The notes beneath the pieces are model-generated. The model was not told where the DNA came from and made no database searches. It saw only the letters and a list, made by a program, of their open reading frames with translations. From the NCBI RefSeq assembly GCF_019059575.1, contig NW_024881790.1, positions 186,001 to 250,000 on the forward strand: DNA of 64,000 bases, written 5' to 3'. Of this stretch, positions 55,301-64,000 are shown in pieces; the first letter of the stretch is position 1, and the number at the start of each line of letters is the position of its first letter. The position numbers and the translations under genes were made by a program. The stretch comes from Amphibalanus amphitrite. Taxonomy: Eukaryota; Arthropoda; Thecostraca; Balanomorpha; Balanidae.

Positions 55301-55309
55301 TTCCCTTAA

Positions 55310-57236
55310 CCGGCGCCGGGCTGAGTTTGTTTAAACCCCCCTCCCGACCCCTATAACTTGGCTACTTAGGCCACGTAGCGACACGCGGTAAGCGGTATTC
55401 GAAAGAGTGTCAAAAACTGCTTGGGTTAGTTGGTTAACCGTGCTTTGGTTAGGGCAAGTCAAATGTCAAATATCAGGTGACCAGAGGTCATCAAAGGTGA
55501 AATGTGGGTGAAATGTTGTCTGTTTCAACATTTATTGACAAACTGGCGCATAACTCGGGGAAGAATAGAACTACAGCACCGCGAAAAAGCGCATTCGATA
55601 GCTCTTCAACGTTCCTATGAAGTCTTCAGACTTGACCTAACATCAACGGCTTAACCTACAGAGCACAACTTGTTTAACCCGTGCCGGGCTGGGGAGGGTT
55701 GGAGGGGACAGTGGACCCCCTGCGCCCCTCTACTGAGCTGTTTTAATGAAGAACCTTTTACTGTAATAATTATTGACTCACGAAAGTTATGACATTGTTT
55801 TTTTCAGTACTGTGCTCCTCTCGTCGAGATGCGTCGAATGAACTATAATTTGACATTCAAACGTCATTTGGGAAATTTGAGCTCAGGTCCAGGTCATGAC
55901 CTGGCTGGTAAAGGTCATGTTGCATATCAGTCGATTTGTATCGTCAAACTGAAATCATCTATGTAAGGTGTTTTCATCGCTCAGGCATGTCGCATGTCTC
56001 TATCAGAAGTTATTGGAAAAACTGCTGGAGGCCTACCATGACCTGACATGACCTCAAGGACATAACGAGGGGTCGTGGGTGGCAATTTTCCGATTAAGTG
56101 TGTCATTTTTAATTGTTTTCTGATGTTTAAATTCGTTAATTTTGACATTTGTCTACCTATAAAAAGAGGCACATGCCCTGATTTTCTCCCATTTCCTTTT
56201 ACCTAATGGAAGGGTCGCAAAATTGTCCTTACATTTGGTCAGAGACATCGCAATTTCGAGACTTACATTTAACCCTCGCCGGTTGATGCAACCCCCCTAA
56301 GGTTTATCGCGAATAACTCGCGTAAAAAGCGGCCGATCGCAACGAAACTTTCAGTACCCTCGAATTGATCAATTTTACACCTACCCTGCAAATTGATGAC
56401 CCTGACTTCAATGACCTTTCACCTGTGACCTCTTTTCCGTGACCATGTTTGGCCGAAATCAAGATTCGGCGTATGTCGGCTCGCATTAACCGCGCGTTTG
56501 CAAGCTTTTCGTGGTTTCAAACGTTCAAACATGTGATTTGATGTTGCTCCCATGCATTAGGGTGGGTGTCAAGGTCACCTGAAGGTCAGGTCAGGTCATT
56601 GACCTTTGGTGACCTCGGTTCACTTTTTCGAGTTTTACATGTTTCTAGGCTAGTTTTTGGAGCTGAATTCGAATTTAGCAACCATTTAAATATTTCCGAA
56701 GTAGTTTTGGTGCCTTCGTAACATGTTACGAAGCTGTCAGAGGCGGATGACAGGTACTACGAATACCCGGTACGACCCCTACCGGTTGACCTGACCTGAC
56801 CTGACCTGACCTGACCTGACCCGACCTGGTCTAAACGCTTAACGACATCATCTGTGATCAAAACTAACACGATATTTGTGATCAGCACCACGGAAAACCC
56901 CTTAGCAGCCACAATTTACGACTTTCAAACAGGTCCCGATATTCCCGATTTTTGGGTCATTGACCTGACCTGGAAGGTCAACCGATGACCTAGGACCTTG
57001 AAATTGGGTATCATTGGCTTCCTCTCGTGACGGGCAACACGCTCGTTTTTTTCTGCGAAGCTCTAGCTCCATCAGGGGCCAAACGAGGGGGGGTCGTACC
57101 AACCAACCTTGTGCCGTCGAAGGACTCAAAATGGCCTGTGCCGGCGAGGGTTATATATACAGTTACACACTGTTTGTCTTATCAATCGCTGAAGTTATAA
57201 AGGGATCGTTCAGTCGGTATATCTATGGTGAGCATT
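55310..57236 (+). mobile_element. Diverged family A element, interrupted by a family D element
   Basis: Starts after TTAA at 55306-55309 with CCGGCGCCGGGCTG, and follows family A in order (taacttggct, ccacgtagcgacacgcgg, the TGACCT words, the hexamer-rich middle) until 56269. There 56274-57150 is inserted. Family A resumes with cagttacacactgtttgtct / tcaatcgctgaa and fades near 57236. A second TTAACCCGTGCCGGGCTGGGG end is embedded at 55675. Much older than the copies at 8261 and 19581. Confidence 0.75.
56274..57150 (-). mobile_element. Family D TTAA element, inverted copy nested in old family A copy
   Basis: TTAA at 56270-56273; the right flank is TTAT (57151-57154), a mutated TTAA. Ends CCCTCGCCGG and CCGGCGAGGG. 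Interior matches 42405-43291 in reverse, including CGTAACATGTTACG and a CCTGACCTGACCTGACCTGA array at 56790-56815. It has lost the pure G/C-run hairpins. Confidence 0.88.
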
Positions 57237-57240
57237 TGCC

Positions 57241-57330
57241 TGTTCCGTGGCTCAGTTGGTAGAGCACCGGACTCCCCGCATTGTCTTCGCTTGCGTTTTG
57301 TCCGCCGGCCGAGCCGGAGAGAAAGTTACC
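57241..57330 (+). tRNA. Half tRNA-like sequence
   Basis: GTTCCGTGGCTCAGTTGGTAGAGCACCGGACT matches a tRNA 5' half with D arm and A box. The expected T arm is not clear downstream. Likely the head of a degraded SINE. Confidence 0.35.
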
Positions 57331-57720
57331 GAGTGAAGGTCATTCAAAGTTCAAAAACTCAATGACAATGTCACTGGGGTCACGAAAATGTTTGAGTAGG
57401 TAGGTATAACATTCATTAACCTGGGGGGGGGGGGGGGGAGGGATGAACGTATCGTTGCAATACGCTGTTCATTACGCGAGTAACTAATAAATAAAAAATG
57501 TATGAGTTAATCCTTACTCCACACGCTCTCCCTCTCCATAAAAAAGAGAGTTAATTGTGTTGCATTTTATCTATATGCAGAAAAATAGAGGCGTCAAAGG
57601 ATATGGCCGAATATCAGCGACCCTTGCTGTGTAAGCAATGGGGTATGACAAGTGGGGGTAATGGCCCCGTCCAGCGCCCATAAAGTGGGCACACTCGTGC
57701 GACCTGCCGACCACTGTTCT
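57331..57720. other. Unassigned segment
   Basis: Includes an isolated TTAACCTGGGGGG end at about 57416-57437 followed by words resembling a TTAA-element end (cgttgcaatacgctgttcattacgcgagtaa). No gene. Confidence 0.5.
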
Positions 57721-57953
57721 AGATAGAGCAGTGATGCCATCCACATTTTTGCTCCATCCCAAGATCTCGACCAGAATTTCCCAAGATTCTCGTCTCGAAT
57801 CCCAAGACTACCCATCGCATATCCTTAGGTGTACCACAAGTAAATCCATAGATTATTTTGGACATATTAGTGTGTTTTATTCAGCTTTCTCTTCTTCGGG
57901 TCCACCCTTGTCCTTATTGGCGTCTTTACAGCAACTAATGTACATACATTGTA

Positions 57954-58309
57954 CAGCCCTCTGCAGACTGCGTGGTAGGTATTCTTTTTTCGACAAAACC
58001 GAGAATAACGCGAATGCTATGCTATCGGGCACTCGGAAATCGTAACAGCAAGATGCGCGAGACTCCGCAGCTTAAATTGGCATTATCATCGTATGCATTT
58101 TCCATCCAGTTTGGCAACAAAACCCAAACGAACTTTTACATTTTGTTGCCACACAAGGCGCATGCTTTGTTTATTGATAGGCCCTATCGAAGGAGTGGAG
58201 CATGGCGCATCTATTTGCAGTGAGTTTCGGCCGACTGATAACATGACTTTTGAATTATTATCAGTTTTGTCGGAAAAAGAATATCTACCACGCAGTCTGC
58301 TGAGGGCTG
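57954..58309. mobile_element. TA-flanked miniature element nested in the hAT-type element
   Basis: TA at 57952-57953 and 58310-58311. The inverted arms begin CAGCCCTCTGCAGACTGCG and CGCAGTCTGCTGAGGGCTG, about 46 bp with a few mismatches. 356 bp, non-coding. Confidence 0.87.
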
Positions 58310-58312
58310 TAC

Positions 58313-58960
58313 CTAGAGGCCGGGGGGGAGGGGGAGGGGGTCGATCGGACTCCTACAGCTGATATTCCTGACCGAGTATAAGAGCTTCACGAAAAATGAA
58401 GATGCTGGCCTAGACAACATTAAGCCGGTGGTATCTGATTCTATGGTCAGGTCATTCGTCGACCGTCAATGGTGGGTCAAAGACCCAAAACACAAAGTCC
58501 GAATCTGTTAGAACTTCTTGGAAACGAAATCTGTGGCATTTTGGATTTATTTCGAAATTTGTCTGACACATTTGGAGAAGCTAGGGTCAAGTGAGGTCAG
58601 GCTGTTTTTAAGTGTCTTTCACCACTGACAGTTTTGAAATAGGGGCTCCAAAACAAGCTCTTAATAAGCTTATGTAAATCCCGAAATCGAAAAGCCTATG
58701 CTGTGAATCTGCGTGTAAGCCAGTGCCCGCTGGGGCCCATGGATTTTCAAGCCGACGATGGCGAGGGGGTCTAAACGAGGACCTAACTCGTCCCCTGGAC
58801 TATATAGCTACAAGACGTCAGCAGTGTTGTGAAGGTCGCAACTCGCAAGGTTACGCTTTGATTATTTTTGGTCCAGCAGAGCCCAGAGGTCAGGTGACCA
58901 GGCACTTTTCCGAGGTCAAAAAATTGCCCTTATTTTGGTTCGCGGTCAAAGGATAAGCCT
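58313..58960 (+). repeat. Eroded TTAA-family remnants
   Basis: 58320-58650 follows the family D order (G run, gagcttcacgaaaa, ggtatctgattctatggtca, caaagacccaaaa, ctgttagaac). 58715-58960 follows family A (gcccgctggggcccatggatttt, ggtcaggtgacc, tttggttcgcgg). Both lack termini. Confidence 0.6.
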
Positions 58961-59724
58961 CCATAGAGCAAAACCGTAAAATGAAGCGCTTTGTGCGGGA
59001 GCCGCTTTCTGAAATATTTTTTGGACATAATGTTTGTAAAAGCTTTTCATAGCCACCCAACATCATGCCGCCAAACCACCCATCCCCGTTGATTGGTAGA
59101 GTTGGAAATTAAACAAATGAGCGCCAGTTGCGAACAGCAGCGACTGAAAGCTGCTACTATACCCATAACAAGTAATGGTACAAAAATAATCCTGCGATCT
59201 CGGGAAGAGAATGCCTGCAAGAAACATCGCAAGCTTCGTCCGTTACCTACTTCAATATGTTTGAATGCTATTAACCTCCGTGAGGCAAATCCATCCTAAA
59301 TTTATTATCGACCAAGGAGAAAAAACATTCGACAGCATGAGAAGACAAAGTGAAATCAGCTTCTGCCAGATCCCAAGATATGCAGTGCAAATCACAAGAT
59401 CCCAATGTTAATGTTCAAATCCCAAGATCTTGGGACAAATCCCAAGGAATGGCATCGCTGAGATAGAGCCATAAAACGCCGTGAATATTTTAAGCTTGAC
59501 GATACGAATCGACTGGTATGTAACATGTTTACCTCGGGTAAAATTTTAAAATTACTTTTTGTTAGGTCAAATTATAGTTCATTTATCGCATTATGATGAG
59601 AGAAATACTATATCCCGGAAAAATAAACGTAATACCGCTGAGCTTAGGTTGAATCTGAAATCATTACTTAGGAAGAGTTATAAAAGAACCGACGAACGTG
59701 TCTTTTTTGGTCATTAAATATCAG

Positions 59725-60122
59725 TAGGTATGCCGCCCCCTCAGATGCCAAGTGCCGCCCCTATGAGTGCAAAATGCCGCCCCTAATTGTGATTGCCGAC
59801 CCAGTGAAAATCCCTTAAAATACGCCCTGGGAAGAAAGCATGTAAGTGAAAAATCCACCTCTTTCACTGGCTCGGCAACTCATTGGCAGATTAAAACCTT
59901 TATTCCAGGTTGCCAAAACGGCAGTTTCTTCACTCAGCTGAGACGGAATACCTCACTTTTTTGCAAATATTTCAGTTTTTTTCGTTGAAAAGGCCAAGGT
60001 CTGAAAAATAAGTGGCCTAAAACCAGTGAGAAAACTGGATTTGGGGGTACCCTAGGTTGATCTCTATTATTGGTTGAGCCCCCCCCCCCCCCCCCCCCAG
60101 TCTTGAAGAAGTTCCTGCGCCA
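59725..60122. repeat. Right end of a GGCGCGGGAACC-type element
   Basis: Contains ATGCCGCCCCT minisatellite units, a GCCGACCCAGT module in the same arrangement as 53450-53500, gaaaaataagtggcctaaaa, ggatttgggggtaccctagg, a C run and the end GTTCCTGCGCC. Together with 53257 this suggests one large element or its remains, now split by later insertions. Confidence 0.65.
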
Positions 60123-60436
60123 CTGCACACAGCCGCTATCCGGGTTCAGAAGTGGCCAATACCCTAATTTTCGACAAATTTTAAAGCGTGATTTTCTCAC
60201 ATTTTCTGGTCGTAAATTGATCAGGCTGTATAAAATATCATCCAGAAAAAATATTACTCATTCTGGCACAGATTGGTGGGCTCCCAAAGTACACCGTTTT
60301 GTTTTGCTCCGTGAGACCGAACTTGTGCTGCGATTTTCATGTAAATGTTGACGAGTCTCCTGTCATATTCTTTGCTTGAAAATGCGTAAGTAAGATATCA
60401 GCTGAAAGGGGAAAATGTGCGGAATCCATTGGTAAC

Positions 60437-61907
60437 AAAAGTGCATCTAAAAAACTTCCCACTCAGTTATTGTAAGCTAATTATTGCACACTTGCACAAA
60501 GCAGAAGGGCTTGAGGATTTCAATATTTACACAGGGGTGGAGAATTGTGCCGAGTTGGGGTAGCACGAGCCTTCCCAATTCCACGCCGGCTGCGCCGGCT
60601 TGGCTTTGGAGCCGCACCAGACGGCGGAGGTCAAGGTCACCGCCAGGGCGGCGGTGGATTTGCTGCGCCCGTGCAACCCCAACTCGGCATATTTCTCCAC
60701 CCCTGTATTTACATAGGCCTACCAAAAAACGCACAGCGTGCTTCACATCGAGACAACGTCCATAACATATACCGTACAATTGTGATTCATTTGCTGAAAA
60801 AAAATAAGGTCGGCATCACACTGCCGGCAAAAGTTATTGCAGTTCTACTGACGCCAGGTCGCCGACCGGCCGGCCCCGGTCAGGTCGGCCGGGCGGCGGC
60901 CGTGCAGCTGACATCCGTGCGGTTCGGCAGCTGACCAATCAGCTGCGAGAGAGGAGCGCGGTCCGTCTAATCGCCCCCGGCAGTTGCTTGTGCTGAGGGG
61001 TGCTCGACGCTCGTGTCGATTGCATTTGTTGGTTGTCAATTGTCGATTGACTTGTGAGTATACTTTCTGGTGACCAATAAATGTACGTCGTCTTAACTGA
61101 ATGTAGTCTGATCAAATTCAATAAAGCAAAAAGACATCCAGCCAACAGAACATCGTAAGAATGTCCGATATGGTTGATAGCATTCAGAGTTTTTGGGAGC
61201 AGCCATCGACCAGAATGAACCTTATTGGCTTTTGTATGTAACCTTTGCATTGCTTTTGGAAAGTTTCAGTCAGATATCTTCAGAAATGGTAATGTTATCG
61301 GCTTTTGCATTTTACCGTAGTCGGTTAATCACAATTTTCGATATTGCAAAGGCAATTTCAGTACGTTCTTGACATCGAAAACCAAAACGAATAGCATCAT
61401 CGTGTTCCAGAGCTCAAATTGCATCCGATGCACATCTTTTTTGTTGAGAATGCTCAACTTTAAAATTTGACCTTTTTGACCTCGCCGTGACCTGACCATC
61501 ATTTGTCGAATGGAAATAGTTTCGAATCAGACGACCCAGATGACATCATTTTTAGATGCTTTTGCCGAAATGGACCATTAAAGATGTGTCGCATGACCTT
61601 AAAAATGTATACATTTTCCTTCCATGGCCTTTTCCATGACCTTTTGTGACAAAGTTAGGTTTCGCTTGTCAGCTATTCCTATCAGAAGCCGTTTGAACTT
61701 TAAGTATTGAACGAGTAGTTTCGAAGACAGCAGGGGAGCTATGCAGAATCCCCTCCCGAGTTACCCACGTTATGGGATATACCTACCCGTCATCCGCGGA
61801 TTACAAGCAAAAATATTTTTTTACGGCAATGATGTATCAGCATGGATGCTCATACGTTCCCATATGTGACCTTACGGTTGACTTCATATACAATAAAAAT
61901 TCCTTGG
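60437..61907 (-). repeat. Inverted duplication, arm 2
   Basis: Reverse complement of 50021-51312 with very few differences, plus one inserted element (60531-60706). The near-identity shows a recent duplication. I found no TSD that would show it moved as a transposon. Confidence 0.9.
60531..60706. mobile_element. Miniature element present in arm 2 only
   Basis: Termini ACAGGGGTGGAGAA and TTCTCCACCCCTGT, extended by a shared CCGAGTTGGGG, flanked by ATTTAC at 60525-60530 and 60707-60712. Arm 1 has atttaaatttac at the equivalent place. The interior is GC-rich and related to 52782-52960. 176 bp. Confidence 0.87.
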
Positions 61908-62319
61908 CAAAATGTCAACTGGTTAACGAGTTATCGCATTTTGGCCACTTCCGAACTCAAATAGCGGCTGTGTGCACTGGATCTATGTCCTCTATCATTT
62001 TCACGTTTCTATGTAACTGCCTTGTCAATGAAATGAAAACAGGGTTGCTAATTTTTCATGTTTATTAACACACCATAAAACAACAACTGACACCGTAAAA
62101 CATGGATAAACATAAAACTCTTCATCAAACATCTAGTAGTACTACCTTCCTTAAAAATTAGGAGTTTGTTTCCATATAGACACACAAGTCAATAAATATG
62201 TAAATGGGATTATGTAAATATCACAGGTCATGACGGGACGAGCCGTCGAGCTGAGGGACGTCACACAAAACATGGATATCGACCGCAACTTCAACAGCTT
62301 CGGATATCGACCTATATGG
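61908..62319. other. Unassigned segment
   Basis: No gene recognised. Confidence 0.4.
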
Positions 62320-62690
62320 ACATATCTGTCATACCAACAGTATTGGCCATGCCATACATATCTACCATACATCACAAACATTATCGACCGTACCATGGAC
62401 ATGTCTACCATACCAACAGTATCGACCGTACCATGGACATATCTGCCTACCATACCAACAGTATCGACCGTACCATGGACATGTCTACCATACCAACAAT
62501 ATCGACCGTACCATGGACATTCTGCCTACCATACCAACAATATCGACCGTACCATGGACATTCTGCCTACCATACCAACAATATCGACCGTACCATGGAC
62601 ATTCTGCCTACCATACCAACAATATCGACCGTACAATAAACATATGTCATACCAACAGCTCCGGGCATCGAACGTACTATAAATATCTGT
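62320..62690 (+). repeat. Roughly 40-bp minisatellite
   Basis: Seven to eight copies of a 36-42-bp unit of type taccataccaacaatatcg followed by accgtaccatggacattct. The longest units are 42 bp, so frames rich in Tyr/His/Pro/Thr stay open; these are not considered genes. Confidence 0.9.
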
Positions 62691-62699
62691 CATACTAAC

Positions 62700-63519
62700 A
62701 GCGCTGCCAGCAAAAAAAGAGCAAATGAGCACACTATAACATCTAAACAATATGTGCAATTGCAGTGCAGAGCGGCAGGGAGGAGGCGGAGCACCACAAT
62801 GGAGCCGGCCGGAATCTGGGAGGCACCTGACGGGCCGTCCCGGGGCGCAGGGCTGGCTCTAACCGGGCAGCCACCTAGTGGACAGACCGAGGCACGCGGA
62901 CACCACAGCCGCACAGCGCATCACCGGCACTGCCAGCCCCTGGCGCACGAGAACGACTAGGAAAACGGCATACAGATTACAGTGATAGATGGTGCCCGGC
63001 TGAGGAGCCGGCTGCGACCGGGACGGCCAGGCCCTGCAGGCGGCACGGTTTGAGCGACGAATGACCAAGCAGATACCTATGCCAATCGGATACAAACTTT
63101 TTTGCTATACTGATACCAACTTGATTTTTGATATTTCATTTTCAATCCTAGTCTTTTGGCATTTTGGTGGTATAAAACTTCTAATTTGTAAGACTTAAGT
63201 TAAACATTACACTCAAATTTTCAAGCTGGTTCTGTTTTGGGTGTTGTCATATGGTTTTTGGTGCTATTTAATTAGGTATTAGTGTCCCAATTATCTGTAA
63301 TTGCCACCACTGTGGCCGAAAACAGCAGCCGCTGCATTGGCACCGCGACTTTCAAGAGCAACCAGACCACACAGAGGTAGGTGAACGAGACAAGTGAATG
63401 TAGGATCGTGCAGTCGAATAGGTCATCTAAAGCTAAATGCGTCACAACACTTAGCTACAGAAAGCGGTATGCACCGACACGACGTGGCCAAACGATGGCA
63501 TCTGGTAGCCAGACTGTGA
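62700..63519. other. Region downstream of the bHLH gene, no other gene seen
   Basis: GC-rich at 62760-63060, then AT-rich. On the minus strand this is immediately 3' of the bHLH stop codon and could hold its 3' UTR. I could not single out a poly(A) site with confidence. Confidence 0.45.
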
Positions 63520-63525
63520 CGCTGC

Positions 63526-63630
63526 TGCCCGGTCTCAGCACAGTCGAGCCGGCTAGCTGCTGCCCGGTCTCAGCACAGTCGAGCCGGCTAGCTGTTCCCC
63601 GGTCTCAGCACAGCCGAGCCGGCTAGCTGT
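63526..63630. repeat. Three tandem 35-bp repeats overlapping the bHLH stop codon
   Basis: The unit, built on CCGGTCTCAGCACAG and GAGCCGGCTAGCTG, starts at intervals of 35 bp (ggtctcagca at 63531, 63566 and 63601). The last unit contains the TAG stop and the final Asn-Ser codons of the bHLH protein on the minus strand. Confidence 0.92.
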
Positions 63631-64000
63631 TCCTCCTGAGAAGCTCCTGCAGCGCCGAAATGTAGGTCTGCGCCATCTGGAGCGTCTCAAACTTGGAGAG
63701 CTTCTTGTCGCTGCCCAGACAGGGCACCACTTCCCTGAGGCGCTCGAAGGCGTCGTTGAGGCCGTTCATCCTGCGCCGCTCGCGGGCGTTGGCGGCCGTG
63801 CGCCGGCGCCGCACCACCTCCGTGCTGGGCGGCTGGTGGCTGCGCCGGCGGCCGGCCCGGCGCCGCTCGGGCGCCTCGGCACGTGCCGGCCCGCCGTACG
63901 CGCCGGCCGCCGTGTACTCGGAGTAGTAGCCCTCCTCGATGTAGCCTTCAGAGAAGCCGTCCGGGTACCCGTCAGCGAACCGCTCCGGAAGCCGATCCGC
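63623..64000 (-). CDS. ato: Atonal-family bHLH transcription factor, C-terminal part (5' incomplete)
   Basis: Open on the minus strand from the window edge to a TAG at 63623-63625; 125 codons are visible and the frame continues upstream beyond 64000. Visible residues 11-36 are rich in Gly, Tyr and Glu. A basic Arg-rich stretch (46-53) precedes the bHLH domain (about 66-121): basic region [15 protein letters not shown], helix 1 [13 protein letters not shown], a loop with GSDKKLSK, and helix 2 [18 protein letters not shown]. The NARERRRM basic region, KLSKxETLQMA and the stop four residues after helix 2 are typical of Atonal-group proteins, proneural factors that bind E-boxes as heterodimers with Daughterless/E proteins in the nucleus. 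Third positions are strongly GC-rich, unlike the surrounding DNA, as expected for a real exon. Atonal versus Amos/Cato orthology cannot be settled from this fragment. Confidence 0.88.
   Translation of the reverse strand, partial: ADRLPERFADGYPDGFSEGYIEEGYYSEYTAAGAYGGPARAEAPERRRAGRRRSHQPPSTEVVRRRRTAANARERRRMNGLNDAFERLREVVPCLGSDKKLSKFETLQMAQTYISALQELLRRNS

Larger units (their letters stand above)
57729..59460. mobile_element. hAT-type element with CCCAAGATCT repeats
   Basis: Termini CAGTGATGCCATCC and GGAATGGCATCGCTG (one substitution and one length difference), flanked by a perfect 8-bp TSD, AGATAGAG, at 57721-57728 and 59461-59468. The motif CCCAAGAT, often followed by CT, is repeated just inside both ends (57752-57810 and 59372-59445). 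The interior contains other elements (57954-58309 and TTAA-family remnants). No hAT transposase ORF is seen. Confidence 0.92.

Noticed and set aside
57241..57330. A working tRNA gene
   Set aside because: Only the 5' half is tRNA-like; no T arm or 3' acceptor strand.
62230..62759. Tyr/His/Pro/Thr-rich frames near the bHLH gene
   Set aside because: Produced by the 42-bp minisatellite; no start context, domain or codon bias.

Overview
The window looks like repeat-choked intergenic DNA of an invertebrate animal, most likely an arthropod. The only convincing host protein gene is the 3' end of an Atonal-family bHLH gene at the right edge (minus strand, running off the window at 64000). Its bHLH block is of the Atonal type and the protein stops a few residues after helix 2, as in insect Atonal. 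The organism assignment is inference. Nearly everything else is mobile DNA, and much of it can be delimited exactly by target-site duplications (TSDs) or by comparing copies within the window.

Left part (1-14.3 kb). A truncated TTAA-type element is followed by an APE-type LINE (about 1002-6825). This LINE has frameshifts, and its ORF1 is split by a TTAA-flanked element (1425-2338). Next comes a large palindromic element (about 6863-14249). Its right arm has been hit twice, by a TTAA element (8261-9456) and by a near-complete LINE on the minus strand (9579-13752, 11-bp TSD). The uninterrupted left arm preserves both empty sites. The minus-strand LINE is the most interesting object: one open frame encodes a hydrophobic N-terminus, a canonical 2A ribosome-skipping motif, a PHD-type zinc finger, a reverse transcriptase with YLDD, and a C-terminal CCHC plus restriction-like endonuclease.

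Middle (14.3-46.8 kb). A Penelope-like remnant is interrupted by a mariner-like remnant. There are two hAT-type non-autonomous elements with 8-bp TSDs, several TA-flanked miniature elements, two inverted copies of a 1.9-kb fold-back element (one carrying a nested insertion with an 8-bp TSD), a 1.17-kb fold-back element with a 9-bp TSD, and TTAA-flanked elements of six families. These six families share one architecture: CCC-type termini, a G-run/C-run subterminal hairpin with a family-specific core, a recurring TAACTC/GAACC block, and interiors loaded with AGGTCA hexamers. Five of the six carry a duplicated terminus at one end only.

Right part (46.8-64 kb). Miniature elements enclose minisatellites (21-bp and about 30-bp periods). 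There is a 5'-truncated LINE fragment with a 14-bp TSD, two adjacent TTAA elements sharing one TTAA, a near-identical inverted duplication (50.0-51.3 kb versus 60.4-61.9 kb), a third hAT-type element with an 8-bp TSD, a 42-bp minisatellite, and then the bHLH exon. tRNA-like sequences occur at 20.84, 37.07, 39.89 and 57.24 kb; only the one at 37.07 kb folds plausibly, as tRNA-Arg(ACG). Stretches not listed as features showed me no coding or structural signal.
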